DNA of 64,000 nt from Haplosporangium gracile. Lineage: Eukaryota; Mortierellomycota; Mortierellomycetes; Mortierellales; Mortierellaceae. Made by a program: the position numbers and the translations under genes. Below the pieces are notes generated by a model. That model was not told the origin of the DNA. It saw only the letters and a list, made by a program, of their open reading frames with translations, and did no database searches. The stretch's first letter is position 1. Each line of letters opens with the position of its first letter. The stretch spans positions 1 to 64,000 of the forward strand of contig JAAAUF010000048.1 of the NCBI GenBank assembly GCA_015499985.1. The letters run 5' to 3'. Below, in pieces: positions 9,416 through 20,988 of this stretch.

Positions 9416-12193
9416 TTATCGGATGCGAGTCATTGAGGAAATGGACTTGCCGTTGAGGAACCCGCCTCCAGTTCCGCCATCGCCACCGCAATCACCATCA
9501 TCCTCCAACAATCCACCACAGCCACTTCCAGTACAAGCAGAGCCCGACAACGACAACTTGGCCCTCTTACCACTACCCTTGCCATCCTTGGGCTGCTTCT
9601 CAAACAGCTTCCAAAACTTCAAATTCTCGTCGTTCGCAACCGTCGCCACAGTCTGTCCATCAGGAGACACCGCAGAATGCAGCACTCTGGAGTCGTGGGC
9701 AGCAGGGATATCCACTACCTTGCTCATCGACGGGTAGCTGTATACCGACAAGTTGTTGTTCGGGTACCCATGGGACGACATGAACTCCTTGTACTCCTTA
9801 GCCCAGATGATGGATGTGACCTGAGATCCTGCGTTCAGCGTGTTCACGCGCGCGCCTGTTGTCGAGTTCCAAAAGTGGATCTGCTTGTCGTATGTGCCTC
9901 CTCCTGACGCCAGCAAATTCAACTGCCACGGACACCACGCCAGCGCCTACAAATCATTATCCATACACAATGAGTTAAGTTAGACTGCTATTCAACAAAA
10001 AACAACTTGTCAAAATATCAACTGTAAAGCGAATATAAAAAGTACCTTGACGGCGGCGGTATGGTTGGTTTTAGTGTATTTGGGGACGGAGGAGCGAGCA
10101 TCCCAGATGTTGACAATGTTATCGTTCGCACCACTGGCCAGCTGCATACCATCACTTCTCCAGGTCAGCCCACAGACCTCGTTCGTATGGCTCGACAGCT
10201 CCGCAACCTTGTGGCTATGTACGCGGACATCATGGTTCCAGATCGATCCATCTCTGCATCCAGAACTGACAATCTGCTTGTCCCAGGCCAACACTCCAAC
10301 ACGCGCTGCATGTCCGGACATGATTCGGAGCTTGGTCTTTGTCTCGACATCCCAGACTTGAACGTCACCTTCAAAAGTTCCGATTGCCAGCGACGCGCCG
10401 TCGTATGCCCATGAGACCGAGGTGATCGAATCCAGGTTGCCCTTCAGCGTTACCAAAGACTCGACTTGTCCCGAATCGGCATTCCATACGTACACTGACT
10501 TGTCCAGTCCGATCGCCAGCTGATTCATACAAGACCACGACAACAGGTTCAGGTAATAATCATCCACCAATCCAGGCGCGTCTAGGATCTTTTCAGGGCT
10601 GGTCAAGATGGTCCTCTTCTTCAACAGCAAATTCGAGTTGGACCGCGTAAAACTTGGGTGGCGACTATACATCTGCCGAACCACAGACGATTCGCGATTG
10701 TCCAGCGAAGGAGCTTCGGCATTGAAGCACAGAATGCGGCTGTTGAGATCGAGACCACACGCCCTGGCAACCTCTTGACTATAGGCTGATCCATCCAGAG
10801 GGTCGACGGGGATATGGTGGTGAGTCGAAGCGGATGATCCTGAAAAGGAAGGTGTTCGGTGGAGTGTTGAGCCTTTAGCCATGTCAATCTTGACCTGTGC
10901 ACTCGCCATATCAATCCGCCTGGGTATAAACCGGTCTCCCTATTTGTTACCATATTATTACGATGAGGGTTAGGAAGTCACACAAAACAATAGTACGAAG
11001 ATACACGCACGTCAAAAGCAACCAATGCAACACGATTTAATCCTTACCGGGTTGAAGGTGCGTTTGCCCTTCTTGGGTGAAGCATTTCCACCGACCCAGT
11101 CGTTCTTAACAACCTCAAGTTTCTTAGTCGTCGTCAAGTTGCCACAGCTCACAGTGCGTGTCAAGCAGGAGTTTGCCTGAGCCGCCAGAGACTTTGGGGT
11201 GACAATGGACGAGCTGCTCGTCACACGAGAAAGACCTCCACCAGGTGTTCGTGGGCGCTGTGGTGATGTTGATGGTGTCTTCGTTGTTGGCGGTCTGGTG
11301 CTTCCTGACTGTGAACTCATCGTGAAATTGCTCTTGCTGGAAGGGGTCCTGAGTCCTGAAGGATCGTTATTGGTTGTTGCGGTGGATGATGATACGCTGA
11401 AGGGCGATGGTGAAGAGGGGATGTTGAATTGTGAGGAAGGAGTTGAAGGGAATAAGCCGACGCCTGCGCTGGTTCTTTTGCCGAAGATTGACTTTGGAGT
11501 TGAGGAGATGGAGGAAGAGAAGGGAGAGGAACGGTTGCTGCTGTTGCTGGGAGTTTTTGCTGGTTCAATGCTGAAATAGTCGATCGTAGTTGTGTTTAAT
11601 GTTGCCGAGGTGGTGGCAGCATTGCCTCCTTTTGCTGCTGCTGTTGCTCCACTGCTATTGTTGCCAGTACTGTTGTTACTGCTGTTGAGTGTTTTGGCAA
11701 AAGACGGGGAGGAGCCTAACAGCAACGACGACTTGCCGCTTCCAAATACTCCTGCAGTAACTGAAGCAGAAAATCTTGGACCATCTGCACTTCCTGCACC
11801 ACCTCTACTGCCACTGTTTGAAAACCCGCCTCTTGCTACAGGCAGGGCCTTTCCATTTCTGAGGGACTCCATATGTCGTAAAAACCGTGCTGCCTCCTTT
11901 GACGACTGACTCACTGCAGTCGAAGACGCGGTCGTGGTGGCGGTGGCTGACGTTGTTGTTGTTGACGTTGAGGTTCCTGAGACTCCGCTGCTGGTACTGC
12001 ACATTTTGCTTACCCCTCCTACTCCTTCTGCAACGGCTTGAAGTGAAGCAAGGAAATGACTCTTCTTGGCAGGTGATCTTGGTGCTGATTTCCGAGCGGG
12101 AGAGAGGTGGCTTCGGCGCATTGCTGCAGTTGGAGACTGGTGTAAAGTGGATCCCATTGACGATCTTTTCTTGTCTGGTGCACTGAACGACAT
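9416..12193 (-). CDS. CDC20: Cdc20/Slp1, WD40 activator of the anaphase-promoting complex
   Basis: Predicted mitotic activator and substrate receptor of the APC/C ubiquitin ligase, 856 aa. Exons are 11048-12193, 10046-10939 and 9416-9946, all joined in phase 0 with canonical splice sites. The first junction restores the C-box, TFNP-GDRFIPRR, which docks on the APC/C. Next come YSQEVARACGLDLNSRILCF and KILDAPGLVDDYYLNLLSWS, typical of Cdc20 (more so than Cdh1), then seven WD40 blades to about residue 830. The protein ends in Ile-Arg, the IR tail that binds the APC/C TPR subunits. The 382 residues before the C-box are Ser/Thr/Pro-rich and much longer than in yeast or human. I saw no KEN box there. 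The ATG at 12193 is the first in frame. The gene is divergent from TFB5. Confidence 0.95.
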
Positions 12194-12778
12194 CTGTGTT
12201 GGCGTTGTTGTTGTTAGGCGGCGGCTGCTGCTGCTGCAGGAAAAAAAGGTAGACTTTATGGACTTGCAGGGTGTGTCAGGAGAGCAGATGGTTTTCGCGT
12301 TGTTATCGGCGAATCCACAACCCAAAACGAACAAGGAGCGAGATGAGGTTATGCTGGGTAGCTGTATGAGTCGAGTGTATGCTGCTGTGTATGTGTCCGC
12401 AATGCAAAAGGTTGAACCTTGAAAGGCTGCTTCCTTTGATTGTTGTCCTGCGTATGGGTGGTGAGTGTAGTAATGAAAAAAGCAAAGCAAAGGTCGTTGC
12501 AAGGGGCTGTTCCTCGGACAAAAGTGAGCAGCTGTTGAAAAACAACGACTGTCGTATTACCCCTTAATTTTATCTTGCCTCTTTTAAAGGCCCTTGTCAA
12601 TCCTCCACAAAAGGCCCGTTTGTCCATCTGCCATCCTTTTATTTCTTGTTGTGAATCGCCCTTTGCCTTCTTCCTCTTCTCGTTCTTCTTCAACGCCTCC
12701 TTCTTCAAAAAGAAAACCCAACTACTCGTAACCTCTTACTCATTCACATTTCAACAGACACACCCCTTCGCATTCACA
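12194..12778. promoter_or_regulatory. Shared divergent promoter, Cdc20 / TFB5
   Basis: This 585-base gap separates the two start codons of divergently transcribed genes. The right third (about 12640-12778) is pyrimidine-rich on the plus strand, as in other plus-strand leaders here. A CTG/CAG-like stretch lies near 12220-12240. No TATA box is clear. Confidence 0.5.
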
Positions 12779-13217
12779 ATGGTCAAGGCTGTTAAAGGTA
12801 AACGAACTTGCTCTCATCGCCCATGGTAGACCGCTCTATGCGTTTTGTGCCTTTGACAACTCACTCTTTCTTGTATTCTTCTACCTACACCCGCCAATTC
12901 TCTGAATTTAAAACTTCCAGGCACTATCGTTGAGTGGTAAGCAACGACTTATTCATATCTTACATACGCATGTACCCTCAATTGACCCAACTCACTTCAA
13001 TACATTTAACTTCGCTTTCACTCTCCTTCATAATACTAGTGACACGTCGGTGAAGCAGATTATCATTGGATTGAACGAAAAGTACCAATTCATCATCGAG
13101 GACTTGGACGACACACACGTCTACATCGACACTACCTATGTCGAGCAGCTCCGCCATGACATTGACGAGATCCTAAACGAGAACACCTACAAGGTCGAGG
13201 AGAAGGACAACAAGTAA
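12779..13217 (+). CDS. TFB5: TFIIH subunit TFB5 (TTDA/GTF2H5 homologue)
   Basis: Predicted small subunit of TFIIH, which acts in nucleotide excision repair and RNA polymerase II initiation by stabilising the p52/Tfb2 subunit. Three exons, 12779-12797, 12921-12936 and 13040-13217, give a 70-aa protein, the normal length for this family. The joined start reads MVKAVKGTIVECDTSVKQII, and the core FIIEDLDDTHVYI is diagnostic. Exon 2 is only 16 nt and encodes most of the GTIVEC strand. It is bounded by TTCCAG and GTAAGC, and leaving it out breaks the frame. The third exon alone looks like an anonymous 95-codon ORF, so automatic annotation could miss the true N-terminus. The C-terminus is Lys/Glu-rich. 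Confidence 0.93.
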
Positions 13218-13911
13218 ACTCCTCTTCCTCGTATTGGTTTCGACCAACAGGGGTTGCGAGACTGAGAGGGAGATTCGTTGTTGGCTGCGCAAAGATTAAG
13301 CATATCCTCTGCGCAAAGGTCGCTGCCTCGTTGGCGCCACCTTTTTTCTTTTTCTTTTTCTTGCTTGACCAGGTAACATAAAAACGCCACTTTTCAATTG
13401 ACCTGTGTCTGCGATCTCTGTCTATGTTGAAAAAGAATAAAAAGAAACAAGAAAGTTGGTGGCGAATCCCGATCGCCTTGTATTTGTCAGATCCTATGAT
13501 CGGGACTGCTTTTTACCTATTTCAGGTCCCAAAGAAGGAAAAAAAAATGTGTAGAAAAGGACACAAGATCCCGGACTTCTCGCTCCTTCCATTCCCATTC
13601 TTCTCTTTCACTTCTCTTCCTGCGTTCATTCCACATTCGCTTTCAGGAACACATTTCTTCTCGTTTCCTACACTCAACGACGACAAGGTACACTCTCAAC
13701 AACCATATACTTACCATATACCTGCTCAGTTCCAAGCGCACACTTTTTATATTTTGTTATCTGTTGGAATCAAAAGAACCAAGCCTGACCGTTAGCGAAA
13801 AATTGCATCCTAATTAATTTTCTTCCTTTTTTTTGGTCAATCCTCTCTCTTTTTATCCCATCAGCCCAACAACACCTTCTCTCTTCCTCCACCGCTCACC
13901 ACACTTATAGA
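13218..13911. other. Intergenic, TFB5 to Mia40
   Basis: The left part should be the TFB5 3' UTR. From about 13570 the plus strand turns pyrimidine-rich and probably holds the Mia40 promoter and leader. No coding sequence is seen. Confidence 0.5.
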
Positions 13912-14313
13912 ATGTCATATTCAAGACAAGAAGACGGAAAAGACACAATCCTCTTCCTCGAGCCCTCAGAAGCAACCACCCCCTCTTCCCCTTCTTCCTC
14001 TTCCTCCTCACCTTCAGACCAGTCAGCAGCATTTAATCCCGAAACCGGCGAAATCAACTGGGATTGCCCCTGCCTCGGTGGAATGGCTCAACCTCCCTGC
14101 GGCGACGCCTTCAAGGAAGCCTTCTCCTGCTTTGTTTACTCTGGTTCTGAACCCAAGGGGATTGATTGTGTGGACAAGTTCAAGGCCATGCAGGATTGTT
14201 TCCGTGCTCATCCTGAGAACTATGCTGATCAATTGGATGATGACGATGATGAGGATGAAGTAGAGGGAAAGGAGGAGAAAAAGGAATTTGAGAGCGAGGC
14301 CAAGAACGTTTAG
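13912..14313 (+). CDS. MIA40: Mia40/CHCHD4 intermembrane-space import oxidoreductase
   Basis: Predicted mitochondrial intermembrane-space oxidoreductase that captures incoming small Cys-rich proteins, forms their disulfides and is reoxidised by Erv1. It has 133 aa in one exon. The redox-active CPC pair is Cys52 and Cys54. The structural twin CX9C motifs are Cys63-Cys73 and Cys86-Cys96, within [14 protein letters not shown] and [13 protein letters not shown] Ser/Pro-rich N-terminus precedes the core, and an acidic tail ([14 protein letters not shown]) follows. Unlike the yeast protein, there is no N-terminal presequence or membrane anchor. The architecture therefore matches the short animal/plant form, which is itself imported through its CX9C core. 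Confidence 0.96.
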   Translation: MSYSRQEDGKDTILFLEPSEATTPSSPSSSSSSPSDQSAAFNPETGEINWDCPCLGGMAQPPCGDAFKEAFSCFVYSGSEPKGIDCVDKFKAMQDCFRAHPENYADQLDDDDDEDEVEGKEEKKEFESEAKNV

Positions 14314-14676
14314 AAGTTTCCACTTTTTGAACCATCCTTCATCGCATAGACAGCATTTCCTGCATATTTTTATAGATATAAACATCAATAACAAATTCGA
14401 TTGGTTACACCATTTGGACAGCGACAAAAAAAAATGCGACAGTTATGGTTTTATTTCAGAAGGATACGAAGAAATGCAATTGTTGTTGTTGATTTTAGGA
14501 AATAAAATAGAAAGTGAAAAAAGTGAATTGTAGAAAGGACAAGAAAGAGAGAGAGAACGAAGAAGATATGGATGCCATTCTGGTGACTACATTTGTAAAA
14601 GAAGAAATATCGAGTACATGCCCCTCCCCCCAAATCAACGAGCGACCTTTGGTCGCTCATCGATCATGGGCAGGAC
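14314..14676. other. Intergenic between convergent genes
   Basis: This gap separates the stop codons of Mia40 (plus) and the LRR gene (minus), so it holds both 3' ends. It is AT-rich, with AATAAA-like sequences such as GGAAATAAAAT near 14499. No gene is seen. Confidence 0.5.
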
Positions 14677-16836
14677 TCAGGTACGCTCGTCGCCATGCTT
14701 CAAGCTGTATCTAGTACCAAGAGGCGAGATATATCTAGAATGAAAGATCCGCTCAAGCATTCTCTCTCGGGTATAATACCTCGCCAACGTCGACCGATCA
14801 CCCGCAGTCTGAACAGTCATACGAATCTGCGCAATGTTCATTGTGCGGCCGGGATCCAAAAACGCACAGATGGACTCAAAGATCTCGTGAGGCATGTTGC
14901 ACAGGTTCGCCAAGATCTTGTGCGGGTTATACTCGTACTCGACTGCGGTTGAGACAGAGGCTGAGGTGGTGCTTGAGATCGAGGGGCGGTGGGTCAAGGT
15001 GTAGTGATGGTGAGATGGGGAAGCGCCGTGGATACTGCCGTTGCCGTTGGTGACGACTGCAATTGTAGAAGCGGCAGAGGTGGCGGCCACAGTCGAAATG
15101 TGGCGCGCGTGGCTGTTGCTGTGGCTCATGTTGGTTCCTATATCGCCCTCATGTCCTCCTCCATCGGCGCCATTGGATCGATGACCCTTCCCTATCGTCA
15201 ACAACGACGCCAAAGAGTTGGAAGAGTTGGTCCGGCTCATCTTGACCCGTCTGAAAATATTCCATCCGTGTTGCTGATGGTTCTTAATATGATGCTCTTG
15301 TTGTCTCTGGAGCTGCTTCTGGTTGGCGGGATGACCCAACAAGACGATTCGCGACAAGAACAAGATCCGACATGCCGCCGCATAGATCGCCTGTTGCCAG
15401 ATATGGTTCCTTGTCAACGAGTTCTGGAAGGACTCGTAAAGCGCCTGACGGTCATCCGAGTTGTAGTCCAGCTGAATGCCCTTCAAAGACCGGTTCCGGA
15501 TCAAGTTTGACGCCAACGCCCAGTAGCCCTCAACTCCGATGTCCGCGTTATTGGTCAGACCCAAGTTCTGCAGCCCTGTAGAAGGGGATGACAAGACCTT
15601 GGACAGTGACACTGCAGCTTCGGTGGGAAGACAACAGTTATTGAGGAGGACACTCTCGAGGGTCGAGTTCTTGCACATGCCAGCTGCCAGTGCAGCAATC
15701 GCCTCGGCCGAAAACAGATTGAACGACAGATTAACCTCCCGAAGCGTCGTGCTGACCATAAGGAGCTCTCCGAGGGCTTCCAATCCGACTGCAGACTGTC
15801 CTTTGCCAATGTGGTTGAGCTCCAGGTCCAGACTGATGAGTGTCCAATTCCGCTTGAGACTCTCACAGAGATCCGCCAAACCCGTGTCGCCAATGTTGTT
15901 GTGAGGCATATACAGATGAGTCAGGTGACGATTTGAGATCAACGCCGTTGCGATCGCATTGGCGCCTTTGGACCCCATCTCGTTCATGTCCAGACTGAGG
16001 GAAGTCAACGTCCGGTTGAACCGCACCGACTCGGCAATAATACTGACACCATCTGCGCCCAGACCATTCGAGCCTAAGTTGAGGTGACGGACGACTCTGT
16101 TCTTGTTCAGGATTTTGGCGATAAAAGGAGCTCCCGCCTTCCTGATGTTGTTGGACTGGACAGAGAGTCGAGTGATACTCCGGTTCTGGACCATCGCATC
16201 TGCCAAGTACTCTGCTCCTAGTGCCGTGATATGGTTGCCCGAAAGATCCAAAGTCTTCAACGCCTCGTTCTTGACAATAACTCGAGCCAGGTACTTGACC
16301 GTCTTGTCGTTTACACCAGACCGTGCCAGACTGAGCGTGCTAATTGTCTTGTTGAACTTCCAGCCCTCAAACATCAACTTGGAGGCCTGCTGACTGATCG
16401 TGTTGCCCTCCATCTTGAGCGTCTTGATGTTGGCAGTATCCGATGACTTGATCAGCCTGGCCAGGATCTTGGCATCACTCGCCGAGATGGATGCCGAGGT
16501 GATGTTGAGCGCCTCGAGAACCTTGGAGTTCTTTCCCGTCATGTCATCCAGCAACGCCTCAATATCCATCTCGCTTAGTTTGACAAAGTTGCCCCGCTGG
16601 ATCGCTGCAATGATCGGCGCCAGGGGGATGGGTGCCGAGGATCCAGAACGGGTCCGGGAGATGGACCGGGACAAGGAGGAGGAGCGAGAGTTATTGCCTC
16701 CCTCAGTACTCCGTTCGCTAAGGGTCCTGGTCAATGTGAGTGTTGGGAACGAGAACACGTTCGTGTTGGCCTTGCGCATGTTTGCGCCATGGCTGGGAGG
16801 TACCGGTAATGATCTGTTTCTTCCAAGTCTAACCAT
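14677..16836 (-). CDS. RNI-type leucine-rich-repeat protein
   Basis: A single exon encodes 719 aa from the ATG at 16836. Residues 1-80 are basic and Ser/Arg-rich. From about residue 85 to 480 run repeats of roughly 28 residues, of the ribonuclease-inhibitor/RanGAP kind, for example LKTLDLSGNHITALGAEYL and VRHLNLGSNGLGADGVSII. A His/Gln/Ser-rich disordered segment follows. Near the C-terminus ILANLCNMPHEIFESICAFL resembles a short F-box-like helix pair, though that is a weak reading. RNI-type LRRs form horseshoe scaffolds for protein binding; the partner cannot be read from sequence. The gene converges on Mia40, with a purine-rich upstream region on the plus strand. This could be a RanGAP-like or a signalling LRR protein. 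Confidence 0.88.
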   Translation of the reverse strand: MVRLGRNRSLPVPPSHGANMRKANTNVFSFPTLTLTRTLSERSTEGGNNSRSSSLSRSISRTRSGSSAPIPLAPIIAAIQRGNFVKLSEMDIEALLDDMTGKNSKVLEALNITSASISASDAKILARLIKSSDTANIKTLKMEGNTISQQASKLMFEGWKFNKTISTLSLARSGVNDKTVKYLARVIVKNEALKTLDLSGNHITALGAEYLADAMVQNRSITRLSVQSNNIRKAGAPFIAKILNKNRVVRHLNLGSNGLGADGVSIIAESVRFNRTLTSLSLDMNEMGSKGANAIATALISNRHLTHLYMPHNNIGDTGLADLCESLKRNWTLISLDLELNHIGKGQSAVGLEALGELLMVSTTLREVNLSFNLFSAEAIAALAAGMCKNSTLESVLLNNCCLPTEAAVSLSKVLSSPSTGLQNLGLTNNADIGVEGYWALASNLIRNRSLKGIQLDYNSDDRQALYESFQNSLTRNHIWQQAIYAAACRILFLSRIVLLGHPANQKQLQRQQEHHIKNHQQHGWNIFRRVKMSRTNSSNSLASLLTIGKGHRSNGADGGGHEGDIGTNMSHSNSHARHISTVAATSAASTIAVVTNGNGSIHGASPSHHHYTLTHRPSISSTTSASVSTAVEYEYNPHKILANLCNMPHEIFESICAFLDPGRTMNIAQIRMTVQTAGDRSTLARYYTRERMLERIFHSRYISPLGTRYSLKHGDERT

Positions 16837-18044
16837 TCCCTGTTTTGTTGATGTGTTGTCTGTTGTTGGTTGGTTGGTAGGTGGTGTCGGTTTTTGGTGC
16901 TGGTTGTTTGCTTGTCGGGTGTGGTGATTATTGATTGAGCAGCGGAGGGAATAAAAAAGGCGGCTTGTTGAGATGTATGAGTCCGATGTGGAGCGGTAGA
17001 CGCTGAGAGAAAGACAGAGACAGACAGCCCGAGAGATAAAGAGGAAAGAGAGCGTGAGAGAGAGTGTGTGTGTATATGCGTGCAGGAGATCGCTAACGTG
17101 CGTGCAGTAAAAAAACTAAAAAGCAGAAAAAGAAAAAGAAAAAGAAAAGAAGAGCCGGGTAAGTTGAATTGTTTTCAGCAAGGATATGATGAACGAGGGA
17201 ACGAGGGAACGAGGAGACAGTTGATTGATGTAATTCCCTTGTCACAATGGAACATCAAGAAGACCATCAGGGTCCTCCTTGTTCCCTTTCCTTGTTTCTT
17301 TGTGTGTCTGTCCCATGTCTGTTCCTGTCATTCCTGTTCCTGCTTGTTGCCCCTGTCCATGATGCGGGGCTCGCCCGGGAATAGAAATATGCCCAAAAAA
17401 AGGGGTTTTAAAGATAAGATGGGCTATACCCTTTCTTGGTTGGGTCCTGTCATGACTGCCTGCTCTTTTACCTTGTGAAGGGGTGGCGAATTGATGATCC
17501 TGGCTTGGTCCAAAAGGGATGGAGGAGTGGATGTCTGGATATGTGTTCCTGAGAGTGGCGAGGCTGAGTGAGAGGGAAGGAGAAGGCGATGATCCGATAT
17601 GTTTTTGCTTGGTTGGTTGCTTGATTGATTATTCGTTGTTGAAGAACGAGGAGAGCTATTCCGTTGGTTGAAGTTAAGGAGAAGGGGAAACGAGAAAAGA
17701 GAGAAAGGAAAAGAGGGAAAGAAAGGAAGGAGAAGAAGGAAAGAAAGGGAAAAAAAAGGGAGGATAAAAAAGGTGCGATGTGATAATGGCAGGAGAGAGA
17801 GACAAATAAGGACATGATCATTTTGTCAGTGTCAATCCAAATCAATTATCTGTGTGCCCAACACATGTATCAGGCATGTTGTTCCTGTTGTTGAGTTGCA
17901 TTGTTGCTGTTTGTTTGTTTGTTTGATTTGTGTGAGTGTACATGAAAGTGCAAAACATGTCCCTTTTCTGGGTTTAGTGCGATGATATGTTTGGAAGGAT
18001 TGAATGGAAGGGTGTGTTGCATGCTCCTGGAGTTGCTGCTCTCG

Positions 18045-18069
18045 AAAAAAAAAAAAAAAAAAAAAAAAA
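18045..18069. repeat. A25 homopolymer
   Basis: Uninterrupted run of 25 A on the plus strand, followed by a purine-rich stretch. Confidence 0.95.
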
Positions 18070-20757
18070 GAGGGGGTAGAGGTGGAGGAAGAAACTTGTT
18101 GGTCGTTGTTGTTATTACAACTTCCTTGCAACTGAAAAAAGTACAACCACCATTGGTGCCATGCACCCTCATCGTTGTAATATTGTTGCTGTTTATGCTT
18201 CTTGTCTGTTGTTGACTTTGAAGTTGCTTCCTGTCTTCTCTTTTTACCAATGGTTGGTTGGGGATGGATAGGGGAAGAAGGAGAAGAGGTCGATGTATGT
18301 GTGTTTTATGGTTCAAAGCGTACACCGTCAGAAATACGGAAAAACAAGAAAAAAAAAGGGAAGACTGCGGTCTGCTAAAACAAACAACAAAACTCAACTC
18401 AAAAATACCCGCACGCCCATCTCTCAAACCTTCACTACCCACCCACCACTCACCATCCACCAATGGGTCCTCTCTACTTGCTGTTGTCTTGTAACGAATC
18501 CCTCCCTCCACATCCATCCTCTTTTTCCTAAACAGTCCTTTCTCCCCTTTCGGAGTCGCCAGGGCAAGAATAGCAAAGACATTTTTATCCTCGGTAACAA
18601 ACAGTAAGGAGACAATAATGAAAAACGAAGTGGGGAATGGTGAATGAAGAAGGCGAATAAGGGGGTAAAGAAACCGGGCACGGAGTAAGTGAAGTGGCGA
18701 ACAAGAAGGTTATGTCCAGGCGCAGGCAGGGGAGAGGCAGAAAGAGAGGGAGAGAAAAGAGGAGTTTTGGTCGCCCTCCTTCCTAGCCGAACAGACATAT
18801 CGAATCGATTCGATCCCTAATTGCATACTTGCCCATACACATGCTATTGTTTGTACTCCCACAAAGAACAACAAAGTGACAAGGGCTGTTGCTTGATTGC
18901 TTGTTTCCCCACTCTCATTCTCCTCTCTCTTCTTCTTTGTTGATTTGCTGTTGCTGTTTACATGTATTGTTGACCATGTTTGTCAGACATATACCACCTT
19001 GCCCAAGAAAGCAAAACAAAGAAAACGATCAAAAGTTGCATGTGGGTGTACAATACAATGTAAACGCACTCTTCCCTTGCCACATGACCAACACCAATCT
19101 GAACAATGGATTCAACAAAAGAAGACAAAGAAAAAAATAGAACCTGAAGTCCTCATCAAAGAGGATCCACGTCGAGAGAAGGTGGGCCTATCTATCTCTC
19201 TCTTTCTCTCGACACCCATTAGAACCACAATCGTCAATACCCTGAGGCACGACAAAGGGAAAAATGCTATGAAAAAAGAATGTCGAGAAAATGTCGCTAG
19301 AGAAAAAGCTAGTTCTAGTTGCGCTTGCTACATACGCGCGATAAACGAAAGCGAATATAATGAATTCCTCGGGCTTCGCTTTGCCTCACCTTGCTTCCTA
19401 CCCCATGTCCTTGCTCCCTTGAATGAAACGATGCAACTCGATATCGAAGTTTAATAAACACAACACACTAAACCCAGCCCATGAGCAAATGGATGAATGT
19501 GAACGAGTCAACGCCAATGACTAGGTTTTTTTTATGGTTATGGAATACACATTGGCCAAATAGTCCTTCTCCCTCCCCCTCCCCCCTCCTTTGCCTTCCT
19601 TGACCCGACCCAAACAAAAAGAAGAAAAGCAGAAAAAATAGAAGCTGAAGAAGAACGGACATTGATGTTGTAGGTAGTATGTTGCATGGTACAGGTATAG
19701 ATCGGACATGGGTGTGAGTGCCGGGAGTGTGCATGAGTTGAGTATTTTTGGGTTTGTCGGTAAGATTAGGATGGTCGGACTCTTTCCTGAAGAGAGATGA
19801 CGATTGGGGTACGAAGGCACATGTATCGGAAATGGTGGCTACGGGTACGAGTGAAGTGAGCATGTAAGATGGAAGGAGAGGAGAGAGACGGATACGTTGT
19901 TGTTTTTAAGTTTTACCTTTTTCTGAGTGTTTGTGTTTTCTTAGCCTGTGCGAATAGAAGGTCCGTCGATCTGGGATTCAAGAAGGGCGGTAGAAAAAGG
20001 TCTGAACTTGACAACGAACACACAGAAAAACAAAAGAGAAAAAAGAAAAGAGGCGCTGCGGCCGACGAGTTAGTTTTTATATATTTTGTTGTAGTTTGAT
20101 CCCGCTTACTCTTTCTTCTTTTCTCCAACTTGGAACCAAGCCGAAAGGAGAGAACAAGGTGTAGAACAGGGAACAGTATAACGAGGGGTAGGGACCATGG
20201 AGCGGTACAGTAGTAACAAGTTGCCCATCATCTTTTCTCCGAAAAAAGAGAAAGTTGGTTTCCACACCACATTTTTAAAAAAAAGTAGGAGAGGGCTAAT
20301 TATTATTAAGCACATAGAAGATCCAATAATCCCCAAAAATATATGAAAACCACGGAGCACGTAGCAGTACGTGGTAAGAGGAAGGGACAGAGAGGAGACA
20401 TAACGCATATGTTGCATGCAGGCAAACAAACAAGCATAAACCATAGACAAGAAATGATGACTCTTCGGAGGAGAGGAAAATAGGGAGGGAAGGGAAAGGA
20501 AGAGGCGGAAGGCATAACAGATAGTTGGAGGGAAAAGGACGAGGGCAAGGGGTGTTTGTCGGTCTGTTATCGATCCAAGAGGCGTTTATTGTCGGCTTCG
20601 ATGGAAAGGTGGTTATGGACCATATGCATGCGTATTGTTTTAGCGTCCTTTTTTTTTCTTTTTTGTTTGCCCATGCATGAAAACAATACAAATCCAAAAT
20701 CCAAAAGAGCAAGAGCGAGAGAAGGGGGTGTAAGAAAAGAAAAGAGTGTGCTCAGCA

Positions 20758-20765
20758 NNNNNNNN
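20758..20765. other. Assembly gap (8 N) beside an A-run
   Basis: Eight Ns are followed at once by about 17 As, which suggests that assembly stopped at the homopolymer. ORFs crossing it are artefacts. Confidence 0.98.
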
Positions 20766-20964
20766 AAAAAAAAAAAAAAAACGAGCCAAGCAGGGACAAA
20801 ATCATCCGCACATGGGGGCCATGATCCAACAGCGCAAATGAGTAAATCTGAGCAACAGCATGCACAAGGAGAAAAGAAGAGAAAGACGCACAAAAAAGCA
20901 TACAAAATGCTTAATTGCTCTCCTTTCTTGGACTCTTTTATTCTTTTGGGGACATGCGAACGGA

Positions 20965-20988
20965 AAGAGAGAGAGAGAGAGAGAGAGA
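20965..20988. repeat. (AG)n microsatellite
   Basis: About 12 AG dinucleotides in a row in non-coding DNA. Confidence 0.9.

Noticed and set aside
12194..12502. N-terminal extension of Cdc20 from an upstream non-ATG codon
   Set aside because: The frame is open but has no ATG before 12193, and the sequence looks like an untranslated leader.
17870..18517. 215-codon minus-strand ORF
   Set aside because: It is built around the A25 homopolymer and repeated TTG/TGT words, gives poly-Phe, and resembles no protein family.
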